Below are positions 44,317-55,037 of a DNA stretch of 64,000 bases, in pieces. Origin of the DNA: Chaetomium olivaceum (lineage: Eukaryota; Ascomycota; Sordariomycetes; Sordariales; Chaetomiaceae); assembly GCA_039881045.1 (NCBI GenBank), contig JAYWVB010000001.1:1178001-1242000 (forward strand), in the 5' to 3' direction. The notes beneath the pieces were generated by a model, which saw only the letters and a list, made by a program, of their open reading frames with translations, ran no database searches and was not told the DNA's origin. The position numbers were made by a program, and so were the translations under genes. How positions within the stretch are numbered: position 1 is the first letter of the stretch; each line of letters begins with the position of its first letter.

Positions 44317-45704
44317 TGTTGGCGTACCACAAGCCGTTGTGATGGTATGTGGTGGTTGTGGGAGCTTGCGTTGTTGTTAGGGACTGCTCTTTTAGCTTGT
44401 TGTTGACTAGGTCTGTGTGTGTTTTGTTGTTCCAAGCGGCCATGACAGTCAAAGGGGGGTGCCGCGGGGGTAGGTGAAAAGGGTTGACGGGAAAGTCAAC
44501 AATCCACTCAGCTTACCACAGCAACAGGAGATATGAAAGGGAAAGGGGGGGATGGGGGTATCCAAGACATTTGTAGACAGAGTCTCATCGATGCAGGTAC
44601 CCTGGCGCTGCCGAGGAATGGAGGGTTGCCTCGAGACGATCATGCATTCCAGACTCGTCACGATCCTGATCCTGCAAGTTCTGGCCAAACTTCACGCCTT
44701 CCCACCGACCGGATCATCATAGCCCGGGCGCCGTAGTGACGTGGTGGGGAGCTCGTTTGAGCCCACTAACCCGACAAAGAAGCGCCGACATGCTTTGTCG
44801 GGCTTGCTCTTTAGCGGAGGTGGCCGAGCGATGTCCGTTGCAGGGGGACAAAGATGGGTCGAGCACTGGAATGATGGGCCAGAAGGGTTGTTCCCCCCTT
44901 AGCCCGGGATTCCCCGGTATTTTTCTCCCGTTACTTCTCTCCCTGTGTTGGCGGGGATAGGGACAAACATTGGGGAAAACAAGCACTTCCTAGTCGCGTG
45001 AGCTAATCCTGTAACAATCTGGTGATGGCGCAAGGTGAGATGAAACTGACCGAGATATGGGTTGAGGCGGAGCACTCATCATGCTAAATAAATAGAGCTG
45101 GGCTTGCCACCGCGTTGTCCCAGTTATCCCTTGAAGAACCCCTGGCAAGTGAGCAAACACAGTTATATTCAGGGCAGAGCGGGGCGGCGGCGGCGTTTGA
45201 GAGCAAAAATAAAGGACGGCGGGGAGCTGAGCCCTGTCGCCATGAATGAACTGACATGGGTTTTTTGAGCACCTGCTTTGTACATTGTCGTAGAGCCTCC
45301 TGTCGATCCCCCGACGTTGAAGGCAAAAGAAATGGTATGTACAGGTATAGAAATAAATGGCTTTGTGAGATGACCCTGGTTCGGTCTGTGATGGCTTGCG
45401 AAGCCCCCGCCAGTCTATGAGCACCTCTCCCCGTGTAAAGATTCCCCGTGGTATCGAAAACCGCAAACGCCCCAACACATGCAGTAGATGTAGATATGCA
45501 ATCCCGCGCCGACACAGCAGAGGGGCCGGTTCCCTGTGCGAACTCCTTTTAAAACGCCCAAAAATGGTTCCTCAAAACCGGCTCCGACTGCAAAGCTCGG
45601 GACACACGAAGAGGGGGTATATAACATGCCGCTTCACACAAACAAAACAGAAAGAGTAAAAAAGAGTAAAAAATGAAACCGAAAATAAAACGACGAATCC
45701 AATG
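44317..45704. promoter_or_regulatory. wetA upstream region with AbaA-like sites
   Basis: This 1.4-kb interval lies upstream of wetA. Three matches to CATTCY, the AbaA response element, occur within 260 bp: minus-strand CATTCC at 44615-44620 and 44868-44873, and plus-strand CATTCC at 44645-44650. A 10-bp inverted repeat (44770-44802) lies between them. I see no gene here. Confidence 0.4.
44770..44802. repeat. Perfect 10-bp inverted repeat in wetA upstream region
   Basis: CCCGACAAAG at 44770-44779 is the reverse complement of CTTTGTCGGG at 44793-44802, with a 13-nt spacer. It could be a hairpin or a palindromic protein-binding site. Confidence 0.75.
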
Positions 45705-46898
45705 TCAGAGTGGAAATTCAGTCGGCGGTAGGGGTGGTGATTGGGCCGACGACATGGCGGGCGAGGTAACGGCCGAAGTGGTAGCGCTCCCATGTCGACT
45801 CTTGGTCCGCTTGCGCATCCTCGGGCGGCTGCGGACCACATTAGTGCAGCGCATGGCGACGTCGGCCGATAGGCGGTAGCGCAGGGCCACGCCGCCGACC
45901 GTGTATTTCCTGACGCCGCCGGGCCCGCTGGCGTACCGCAGCGGCATGGTGCTACCGTCGGCCAGGGCGAGCAGCTCGTCCCGAAAAGCCGACATGTCGC
46001 CCGTGTCGGTCTCGTCGGTCTCGTCGATCTCTATGCTCGGGCTCGCGGTGGAGCATTCGGGATCGGGTTCGATAAACCCCGGGTCGGCTAATTGGAACCC
46101 TGATGGCGGTAGAGATGGGCCCGGCATTGGCATTGGTGCTGGGGCCGGCATTGACGTTGGCGTCGGCATCGGCCGGGGCTCGCTGCGCACGTTGCACTGT
46201 GTCCCGTCCGCAATCATGCCCTCCAAGCGCTGGTCGACCGGGCGAGCGGCGGCTCTGAGGTGTCCACTCGTTTGTCGTCGCGGTCGCCTCACATCCAACA
46301 GCCGCCTATCCTCCGGCTCTTCCGGTTCACCATACGCCTCGTCAATCTCGATGGGTTCCGGCGTGGGAATGGGAAGCCATGGAATGGTGCGGTCATCGGA
46401 AGGGGGTGGTGGGTGGAGCTGCGACTGGCGGTTGGTATTATCGTGTGCAGCCCAGGCCTGAAACCTAGGCGGTTCGGGGGTTTCCACGCTTGTTGTCAAT
46501 GCCGGCAACAGAGGCGTTGGTTGCTTCGTCGGGCGTTGGCGGTACCTAGGACGACTCCGATGCCGTTGTTGCAGGTCTTGTTTGCTTAGCTTGCGCGCCA
46601 GTCTCTCTACGGTGCGTCCCGGGGAGAGGGCGCCATCTGCATCGGTTGGTGGTGGTAGAGTAAGGTTGGATATTTGCCGTGTATGTGGTGTTTGAGAGTG
46701 GTGGTAACGAGAACAACTACTATGTTGGAGCTCCCCGGATTGCGGGCCTTGGCCCGGTGTTGGCGTTGGTTGTGCATCCTCTTTTGCGTTTTCTTCTTCT
46801 GGAGGCACCTGCACCTGCACCTGTACCTGTACCCCGTCGATGCCTCCCTCCCAAGCTGCAGCGCCTGGCCGGGACCCATGGGCAAAACGCGCATCCAT
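45705..46898 (-). CDS. Uncharacterised fungal protein, basic C-terminal module
   Basis: Single-exon frame of 397 residues starting at the first ATG (46898); the open frame extends further upstream but without an ATG. The protein has a Val/Gln repeat (GVQVQVQVQV), a helical basic stretch (TVERLARKLSKQDLQQRH), a second basic stretch (LLDVRRPRRQTSGHL followed by PVDQRLEGMI), Met/Pro repeats, an acidic block (EIDETDETDTGDM), and a C-terminal region GVRKYTVGGVALRYRLS then RSRPRMRKRTKSRH that looks like a nuclear localisation signal. The alternation of low-complexity and structured-looking blocks suggests a nuclear or cytoplasmic regulatory protein. I do not recognise the family. The long unbroken frame, the coherent composition and the absence of a comparable frame opposite support a real gene. 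Confidence 0.65.
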   Translation of the reverse strand: MDARFAHGSRPGAAAWEGGIDGVQVQVQVQVPPEEENAKEDAQPTPTPGQGPQSGELQHSSCSRYHHSQTPHTRQISNLTLPPPTDADGALSPGRTVERLARKLSKQDLQQRHRSRPRYRQRPTKQPTPLLPALTTSVETPEPPRFQAWAAHDNTNRQSQLHPPPPSDDRTIPWLPIPTPEPIEIDEAYGEPEEPEDRRLLDVRRPRRQTSGHLRAAARPVDQRLEGMIADGTQCNVRSEPRPMPTPTSMPAPAPMPMPGPSLPPSGFQLADPGFIEPDPECSTASPSIEIDETDETDTGDMSAFRDELLALADGSTMPLRYASGPGGVRKYTVGGVALRYRLSADVAMRCTNVVRSRPRMRKRTKSRHGSATTSAVTSPAMSSAQSPPLPPTEFPL

Positions 46899-49800
46899 GG
46901 TGAGAGATGGAAGGCGAGCCAGGCCGACTGCGGCCGGCGACGCAAAGAAGTAGCGGGATGTGCGAGGCCGCCGTAGTCGCACGGGGAGAAGAAAATGGGT
47001 GGTGATTGGGAAGCGCGGTGGTTAAGAAGGCATCGGTGCTTCATGTGCTCTCTCACTGCGCCTTGGCGGCCGCGACAGGGCTAATTCGGGGCCGGTTCAA
47101 ACGAGGCTGGTTCGAGGACGCTACCTTAATGCTGATTCTGATTCTGACGCTGCCCGATGCTGTGAGTGTGCACATGTAGGTCGTGGTACGAAGCACGAAT
47201 ACAGTGTGCGGATATGTCGTGGAGTGGCCTGGCGTGTCCCGGCGTGTCGTCCTCCACTGGTGTGCTGTCTGGTTGAGAGCCAATGCAATGCAAGGCAAGG
47301 CATGCAAAGTCGAGGTCGGGTGAACCGTGGCAGCGGGTGCGGGAGATGGCAGGCATACCACACAAGACGGGCGAGTCGGGAAAGTGGGAAGCGAACGGTG
47401 GTAACGTTGACGCTAATTCATCAATATCAGCCGCTAAAGTGCCGAATAAGGGTCACAGTCGGGGCCGACAACGGCAACTGGGCCGAGACAGGCCGTTGTG
47501 GTTGTGGTTATGTGTGGTGTGTGGTGTGTGGTGTGTGGACGTGGACGTGTCTGCAACAGAATGGATCGAGATTCGTGATTTGGAGATTCGAGACTCGAGA
47601 CTCGAGACTCGAGAATTATCACAAGAAAGTTGCAGAAAAGAAGAATTGGTCTGTGAACGCGCACGCAGCATGCAAGCACAGCAGGAGCGCCCCAGCTGGC
47701 ACAGAAGAAGGATGGAATTCACCCAAGGGGGATAGTCTATCCAAAATGCCAAACGCCCTAACTCGTCTCGGTCGAGCAAAGTCTTGTCTTGGTCAGCTCC
47801 GAAGCTCCCCTTGTTTGTGACTGTTCCTCCGGTTTTCTTCTCCCTGTGCCTCCCCCCGCCCGGGCCACTGAAAGTGAGCGCCCAAGGTTTCTTTGGGAAG
47901 GATGCCGCCGGGCTCTGCGGTCAAATGAACCGGGAAGAGGTACTCTGAAGCGTTTTGATTGGTTGAGAGGTCGGGGAGCTGCCTCTTGGGTTGCTCACAC
48001 ACTGTGGGTCGTGTGGAACCTGTTTTGGGGTTTGGGGAGCTGCCTGTGGGTGACCCAAGCCATCGGAGAGTGAGGTGCGTGCACGCACAGGAACCAGCGA
48101 GTCCCAGCGAGTCCCAGCGAGCCCGAGTGAGCCCCAACGAACCCAGCGCGGAAAATGCCAAGCAGGCTCGGCGGGTCAATTCCGCCCCTAGTTGGCGCCT
48201 CCTGTGCCTTGGTTTAGCAGGAGATGGTGTCTGGCTTGTCTGGGAAGATGCGAAAGAGAGAGTCTGCGGAACTACTGAATCCAGAAATGAAACCCGCCAT
48301 TGGAGTGTCAGTGTCAGTTCGCACGTCGGTCAGTTAGTCAGTCAATCAGTCACTCAGTCACTCAGTCACTCGTTCCGAAATGGATAGAACAGTGCGTGTT
48401 GGCTCTCCAAGCATACCTTATACATCTAGATGTACTGTGTAGTGAAAGCCTTGCCGCGACAGCCCCAACCCCAGCCAACACCTCTCAGCTTTGGTAGGTC
48501 ATGCTGCTTTGTTTGACGCTGCCTGCCCGCATCGGGTCGATGCCCAGATGCCCAGACAGTGCCAGATCGCAAGCGAAGCCGCGACGCCGACGCTTTGGGA
48601 ATGGGGGGTTGCAAGAGGAAGATCCAGTGGGGTTGCAGAGTGCTGTGGGGCTGTGACCGTGGCTTGGATTCGACCAATGGAAGGTCGGCCCGAGATTGGC
48701 CGCATGACAGTGCCTGCTCTCACTTGTCAAGACCCGGCGCCCTGGTTCCCATCCTTTCCATCTTTCATCAACCGATCTTCCTCTCCACGCCTTCAGCGGC
48801 TCGCCCGAAGTGAGCGCCAGTCCGAACTCGACCCGACCTGGCGGAAATTGCAGCCGGGACCCCCCTTTTTTTCATTGTTCGGATCAATCTGATCAGAGGA
48901 TCTGGGCACCTGGGCAGTCAGGGTGTGTGGTGTGTGGTGGGTGTCTGGGTCGATTATTCGCAACGGTTCCACACCCTCCCTCACCTGGGCTTGCCCGGCT
49001 CGACCCCACAAATTTCAATAACTGGCACTCACTGGCAAGTCTATTTGATTCCTTTAAACGGCACGACGGTAGCTATTTGATTCCGACCTACGGGGTCATT
49101 ACCAACCACCAAAACCAAACCACCAAACCAAACCGCCTGACCCAACCAAGCCCGCCCTGCGCCATCCCTTCTGCACACGGCTGCATCGAATCGTGGCCCT
49201 GCGCCGTTGGCTTGTCGTGGGGGGTGGCTCTTGTTTGCATGCACCACCACCAGACTGCCGGGCCTTTTGTTTCATGCCCAAAAATAAAAGAAACCGGCCA
49301 AGTCGCGACCGTTGCGCTATCCGCCGACAGTACAACCTTAGGCGTCTCTAGGAAGCGCTGGATGTTACCATACACAGTCCAAGACGTGGAAAAACTCGTA
49401 GCTGCTGAACCAGCTGAAACGCCTGTGCCGTATCGCGCAACCCAACCCGGGCGGTATCCGGTGCTGGGGCCGAGATCCGGGCCGCCTGGGGCTCCATTTC
49501 CGGCCCCGATTAGGGGGTCTCGCCCGCCGTGTGATTCGTGTAACGCCGCATCGGAGTTAAGAGCCAAGGAGTGGTGGCCTGCTCAGCCGTGTGGTCCCGC
49601 ACCTCCCGTGCGTGGAGAACTCTCGGGATTGCGCTCATCATGTTTCGGCCCGAGGTGCTAGCTGCCTATCGAAGCAAGCGTTGAACAGCTTTTGACTCAA
49701 CCTTCCCCACCTTCCTATCAGCGACGCATGCGAAAATCGTCGGGATGCGAGATGTCGTAGAGTGTATACGAACTAGACCAGTTGAATCCTGCTCGTCGTC

Positions 49801-50888
49801 ATGAAATCTGACATACTAGACAACCCCTCTTCCTGAGCTATTGCTGACCGATTAGCTAAGGGGTGGTATCGACAAAGGCGACAAGCGCTGCAGTAAATAC
49901 GCAAAAAAGACGGGTTTAGGAACAGCACTTTAAAGGCATCGACAAGAAAGAAAAAAAAACCAAGAAAAAAACCAAGGCATAAACAAGGGCACAACATAAC
50001 CTCGACAACACTCCAGCCAGCCAGAAACAACAGATACACAACACCTTCAAAAGACAGCGGCCCGTCTCGCCGCCGAGGCTGTGCCTCACACACCGTCGCG
50101 CAAGCACCGACCGCTCCCGCGGATCCCGCTCCCACAGTGGCGGGCGATGCGGCCGACAGGTCACACACGTATCGGCCGACATCACATCATACCCAAAGGC
50201 GGTGTGCCTTCCATAGCCCCCTCCCGTGAGCGTTGCATAATGAGGCTTGCGTCCCCGTCCTTGTGTTGTGTGTGTGTATCCCATCCATCCATCCAATCCA
50301 TCCAATCCATCCATCCCATACATACACTTTGCACTCCACTCCAACATCAGGCGCGGCGGAACTTGCCGTGAGAGGGGGTGGGGAGGGGATGGGAGGAGGC
50401 GTTTCTTGGGGTGCGCGCAACACAGTACGCCGCCCCCAAAAGAAGAGAGGGCCGTACCTCCCCGAAGCTGTCGGTGCTTTGTGCAGGCCAGCCTTATTGC
50501 ATTTTAACGTTAACGCCTAACGCGGGGAAATGGCGGTGGGACTGGTCTGGACCGGTGGGCGAGCGAGCAAAAGAGGAAAGCCAAACCCCGTGACGCTGAG
50601 AGGGCTGAGTAGCTGTACTGCGTACGTAACCGCGGGAGTTCGGTTAAGGTAGCTTAGCTGGTTGTGCTTGGCAGGTGTGTGAGTGAGCGGAAAGAGGGTG
50701 AGTGGGTAGTCAACTGTGGGTTATTATTCGCATAACGCGCTAGGTACGGCTATTCTAGTCCATATGGCAATAGATAGATAGATATACCTCGCTTTATGTA
50801 GAAGCTTCCCCGTCCAGATCCTCCCAACACTGAGCCCAGTCCAGCCCAGTCCATCCCATCACCTAACCTTCCCCCCTACTTGCTTTCC
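46899..50888. other. 4-kb intergenic stretch with several simple tandem repeats
   Basis: Holds GTGTGGT repeats (about 47515-47540), an ACTCGAG-type 8-bp tandem repeat (about 47586-47612), AGCGAGTCCC repeats (about 48095-48130), GTCA/CAGT repeats (about 48305-48370) and CCAT/CCAAT repeats (about 50278-50325). A long open frame at 48810-49661 (+) lacks an ATG start and any recognisable motif, so I do not call it a gene. Confidence 0.5.
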
Positions 50889-51783
50889 TTACTGCCCCTG
50901 GCAAGCGTACGACTTGCAGCCCTTCTCCCACACGGTCTTGGTCTCGGTCGCGATGGCGATGTCCACCGACGTAAAAGTCTGCGGCTTGGTGACGGTGGTG
51001 GCGTAGGTGGTGGACCCGGGCTTGGTGTCGGTGAAGGTGTGCGTGGTGAAGTGGACGTTGGTGACGGTGCTCACGTGGCCGGTCGTGCTCGCCCACGTCG
51101 TGTCGTAGCTAGGAAAACAAAGGGGGGTCAGTCAGTCAGTACTCGCTTCTGCACAGGTATATATCGAGATACTAACGCCCTGGGGCCGTTATGAGGGTAT
51201 GAGGGCCGGGGGAGCTGATACGTACAAGAGATCGTAGTATATATGTGATGTGCGTCGTGCTGGGGATGGTGTTTGTCACCGTCGTCACCTGGCACAGTGG
51301 CGTCGGCGCATAGCCGGGAGACGTGACGGTCTCGGTGATGGTGTACCAAGTGTAGGTCACCGTCTCGGAGGCGACCGTGGGGGTCAGAGTGGTGGCTGGG
51401 GGTAGGGTGTTAGCAGACAGAAAGAAAACAGGGACGGCGCTCACGAGGCATGTCATGGAAAAGAGTTGCAGAACGTGGGGTATGGATTATGGCTCACCAG
51501 GGAGCGTGGTGACGGCCGGGGAGAAGATGGTGGTTCTGGTGTTGATGGTGCGGGTCTCCTCCTCGGTCTTGGTGGAAGTGACGGATCCGAGGGATGACCA
51601 GCCGTTCGTCACGGTGGTGGTGGCGAGCCACGTCGTCGAGTACGAGTAGGCGAGCCACCGGGAGGTCGTCGGGCAAGCATCCCGCAGGGCAAGGGCGGCG
51701 GGCACTTCAAGGGCGGGTGCGGCCACGGCCGTCGGGGCCAGCAGAGCCGGGATGGCGAGCAGAGAGGAAAGCTTGGGCAGCAT
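50889..51783 (-). CDS. Secreted Thr-rich surface protein
   Basis: Likely a small secreted or wall-associated protein of unknown function. The first exon (51783-51498) starts with a signal peptide (LSSLLAIPALLAPTAVAAPA). Nearly all the rest is Thr/Ser/Val-rich beta-type sequence, such as TTTVTNGWSSLGSVTSTKT, VTYTWYTITETVTSPGY, TVTNVHFTTHTFTDTKPGS and a final Cys pair (KGCKSYACQGQ). Exon 2 is about 51395-51226, after a 102-bp intron with a CTAAC branch site. Exon 3 is about 51108-50889. The phase between exons 2 and 3 does not match with the obvious GTACGT donor and TAG acceptor. Either the boundary is wrong or one base in the TATATA tract near 51235 is extra. A TATA element lies about 95 bp upstream of the start. 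Confidence 0.65.
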
Positions 51784-52603
51784 CTTGAATATCACGACCA
51801 CGTGCGACGAGACTCAGAGACCTAGACATGGCAGCATCGTGACTAGGTACTGTGCAACAGCGTGTGAGTGTTGCGCCCTTTATAACTAATCCCCAGACAA
51901 CCTTGGATATAGTCCGAGGGCCCGCATGAGAATCAAGCCCGCGTCTCCTTTAGTATACTCTGTAGACTCATTGTGCCGCTGACCAATGTTCCGTTTCTTC
52001 GATGGCATCACGCGGGGGCCCTGTTCGGCGGGTTGACTGCCGCTGGTGGTGGTGTCTGTGCCGCAACCGTTCACATCTTACCGCGGTAGTATGTACGGGG
52101 TAATCTCCACCTATAATTCGGGACCGAGATGGCGCGGGTTGGGGATGCTGAGGCAGGAATTTATCAGCTATGGGAGGTGACATTCCACGATCCCAGTGGA
52201 ACCTAAGGTGGCAGAAGGATTGGGACTTTGATGCAGGGAAGTAAGTGCGATTGAGTTTATTATGGGGGGTTGGATGGGTTTTGGACGATGAAATACGCAA
52301 AGTGCGTTTAGGTCGTGAGCAAAATGCCTGAAATACCACCTGTGGTATCCGAAAAGGGATGCCGGAACCTGACTGCCTGCCTCCGTCTCCGCCTTTGCTC
52401 CGGAAACCCGGTAAGCTCAAGCTTTAGGGCGGGGGTCGGCGATGTGTTGGTGCAGTCAGATGCGACATCGAGCATCGAGTCCGACTTGTTGTTTTCTTGG
52501 CTTCCTTGATGGTAGGCAACCTGCCTTGCTTAATAGTCCCTAGTTCCCCTCCCTACCCGGCTTATCCCGCCTTCTCAACACTAGAGAGACGTCCTGAATA
52601 TAT
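51784..52603. other. Intergenic: promoter of the Thr-rich gene and 3' flank of the kinase relic
   Basis: Contains the TATA element described separately. I see no gene in it. Confidence 0.5.
51879..51884 (-). promoter_or_regulatory. TATA-like element of the Thr-rich protein gene
   Basis: TATAAA on the minus strand, about 95 bp before the start codon at 51783. Assigned by pattern and position. Confidence 0.5.
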
Positions 52604-53580
52604 TTAGGCAGCCGGCTCCGCAAACCATTTGTGCTCCAACAGCTCATCGGCTGTCGGTCTATCTCTGTAATCCAGCTTCATCAAGCCCCATATGAAATCG
52701 CGATCTTGGTTGCTGATCTCGGTGGACGATGCACGTTGGAAGAGGCCCCGGCTCTTACCCTCTGCTGTGATCTCGGTGAGTGCCTCAAGCCTGTCCTCGC
52801 CGATACCAGGAAGTGTCAAATACGAAGGCGGGAACGGCCCGAACTACTTGTGGAAGTTTCTGACGATTCCATCCACGTACATTTCATCGTCCGGTTTACA
52901 GGCCGGCGAAAAGATGCTGAAGTTGCGGCCGTAGATGAGCGAGATCAGCTATGGTTACCATCAGCAATTATACTTTGTATGTACAAGTTGACGGTATGGG
53001 ATAAAGACGGGAATCTGCTGTTGCCCCAAACGACCAGATATCATGCGCTGTGGTAAATGGCATCATCAAGGTCGCCTCTGGACTCCGGAACACGGGAGTG
53101 CCGTAAGGGTAACCACTCATCGCCTCGACACTGTCGGTCGCGACGGCATCCCCCAGATCTGAGAGGCAAAACATCCTTGAAACGCATATCGCCGTTTTGG
53201 CAGAGATTGACGAGGATATTTGCTGGCTTCAGATCTGGTCAGAAATCTCGGTGTCAGTCACAGCTTAGTTTCCAGGCCGTGGGTGAACAAGGTACAGATC
53301 TGGAAAGTCAGACAAACCTGTGTATATGTATCCAGCCGCGTGCATTGCACGCAAAGCCTGGAGGACACAGAAACCCACGTACCTAGCCTCTCGCGTTACG
53401 AGCCATGTCGTTGGATACAATCGTCTCGTAATGGTGTAAATGCCTATGCTGCCTTTTAGGCATTGACCGATTCTCAAGGTCGAGGATGCCATGGCAAGCG
53501 ATGCTCAACGGTGGTGAGTCGCGCGGTAGACCGTCCAGGGAGGTACCCGGGGGCACAACCTGGAAGCTCATCAATGCCGA
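52604..53580 (-). pseudogene. Decayed Ser/Thr protein kinase
   Basis: The C-lobe of a protein kinase is recognisable in pieces. These are the alpha-E helix and catalytic loop (LQALRAMHAAGYIY, then TDLKPANILVN after an 83-bp intron at 53317-53235), a DFG-like SDLGDAV, the activation segment GTPVFRSPEATL, the alpha-F motif DIWSFGA, and the C terminus RDRPTADELLEHKWF with a stop at 52604. Lesions are several. An extra base in the T4 run at 53168-53171 breaks the frame between RFKDV and CLSDLGD. An in-frame TAG (52844-52846) replaces a likely Tyr in HK-x-FGPFP. No N-lobe (Gly-rich loop, VAIK lysine) is found upstream. The combination indicates a true pseudogene, unlike the single indels seen elsewhere in the window. 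Confidence 0.7.
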
Positions 53581-54031
53581 TCAGGTACAGTACAAAAGTT
53601 CCCGTCTCTCCCGCCGCAAGCGCACTTCTATGATGACAGGATGTTGACATTTAGAGCGGAACTTGCCATATTCGGCAGTTGAGGAGCTAACTAACGCCGA
53701 GACGGGCACTTTTTAAACCAAGTTTTGCTCACCGGAGGATGGAAGCGCTCGGATGACAGAGGTGCAGTGCAGCAGACCGTTGAAGGACCAAGGAAGTTCA
53801 ATTTCAGGTTGAAATGGCCCTGCAGATGGCTGCTTTTAGCTGCTGACCGTTGGCAGCGGGGCCCGCAGTTAGGCCTGCAGTTCAGGGGAAGAAATTCCGT
53901 GCAGGGCCCCACACAACCTCGGTTCCATGCTTGGCAAATGGCAATCAGCAAAGCTTAAACTTTTGTCATTTTTTGACGACACTTCCATGTGAATACCAGC
54001 TTACCGTGTACCTTAGTTAGGCAACTCGACA
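53581..54031. other. Intergenic upstream of the RRM-like gene
   Basis: No gene recognised. It could contain the lost 5' part of the kinase relic, but no kinase motif is readable. Confidence 0.4.
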
Positions 54032-55037
54032 ATGTCTCTCCCAAGAGTAGGGCCCGGAGTGGCCAATCTGCGAACCGTCCTCGTCAAGGTATCACCATCA
54101 CCAGTCAGGCTTTCTGAACGGCGTGCTGTTCTCGGGGCCTTGAAGAAATATGCTGAAGTCGACGTCTTCAAGAAGCTGCAGGTATTTCACCGTCCCAATT
54201 CCAATTGACAATCTCTCTTAAACTCTACCACCTAAACTAATACCCTTCCTTTTCCAGGAACCATCCCACTTCGTCTCCATTCTCTCCCAACCAGAAATGG
54301 CCCACAGCTTGATCGCCAAATCCCCCCTCCAATTCGACGTCGCCGCCCAACCCCAAAACCAACACATCAAACCCATCATCACCGCCCGCATCCCCGCCGC
54401 CGCCACCATGACCACACCGACCAACCCATCCCCAAGCACCTCAACCACCAAAACCTTCCTCGTCAAAATCTCCCCCAAACCCGACTACAACCACAAAACC
54501 CACATCCGCGAAGCCCTCACCTACGGCCGCTGGCCAGAGCACATCCAACAGGACCACTCCCAACCCCCATCCCCCTTCCAAGACCACCCCTCCTCCCCCT
54601 CCCAAGCAATATTCCACTCGGACTCCCTCGCCCGCGCCGCCCTATCCGACACCATCCCGCCGGGCATCGCGCGCTCGGGCTTGGCCGACTGGGAGAGCGC
54701 GGGCCAGCTAGGTGGGGAGGACGAGGCGCCTGCGACGTGGCTGAACCATGGCGGGGATTTTGCGGGCGCGAGGCGGGCGAAGAGGGAGAGGAATCGGTCC
54801 GGGTTTGTGAGCCTTGTGGGGTTGTGGGAAGGGAGGGGGGGCGTTGGGCAGGGGGATGGAAATGTGGGTGGGGGTGGGAATGGGCTTGGGAATAGGAATG
54901 GGAATAGGAATGGGGGTGGGAATGAAGGGGAGGGGGGGAGGAGGGTGGATGGAGAGAGGAGGATGGATGGGGAGAGGAGGATGGAGAGGAGGGTGTTTGC
55001 GCGGCCTGTGACGAGGGGATGGCCTTCGGGTTCTTGA
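54032..55037 (+). CDS. Conserved fungal protein with RRM-like N-terminal fold
   Basis: Exons 54032-54181 and 54258-55037 give 309 residues; the intron has a GTATTT donor and a pyrimidine tract ending TTCCAG. The first 75 residues alternate strand-helix-strand-strand-helix (RTVLVKVSPSPVRLSERRAV, VDVFKKL, HFVSILSQ, MAHSLI), a pattern compatible with an RRM-like fold. A second strand-helix segment (TFLVKISPKPDYNHKTHIRE) may extend it. The sequence around DTIPPGIARSGLADWES looks like a conserved module of mitochondrial or nucleolar fungal proteins, but I cannot name it. The C terminus is a Gly/Asn repeat (GNGLGNRNGNRNGGG) followed by DGERRMDGERRMERR repeats, which probably vary in length. RNA binding is an inference from fold only. 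Confidence 0.7.

Noticed and set aside
48810..49661. Open frame of 283 codons on the plus strand
   Set aside because: It lacks an ATG start and any recognisable motif, and its composition is like the surrounding non-coding DNA.
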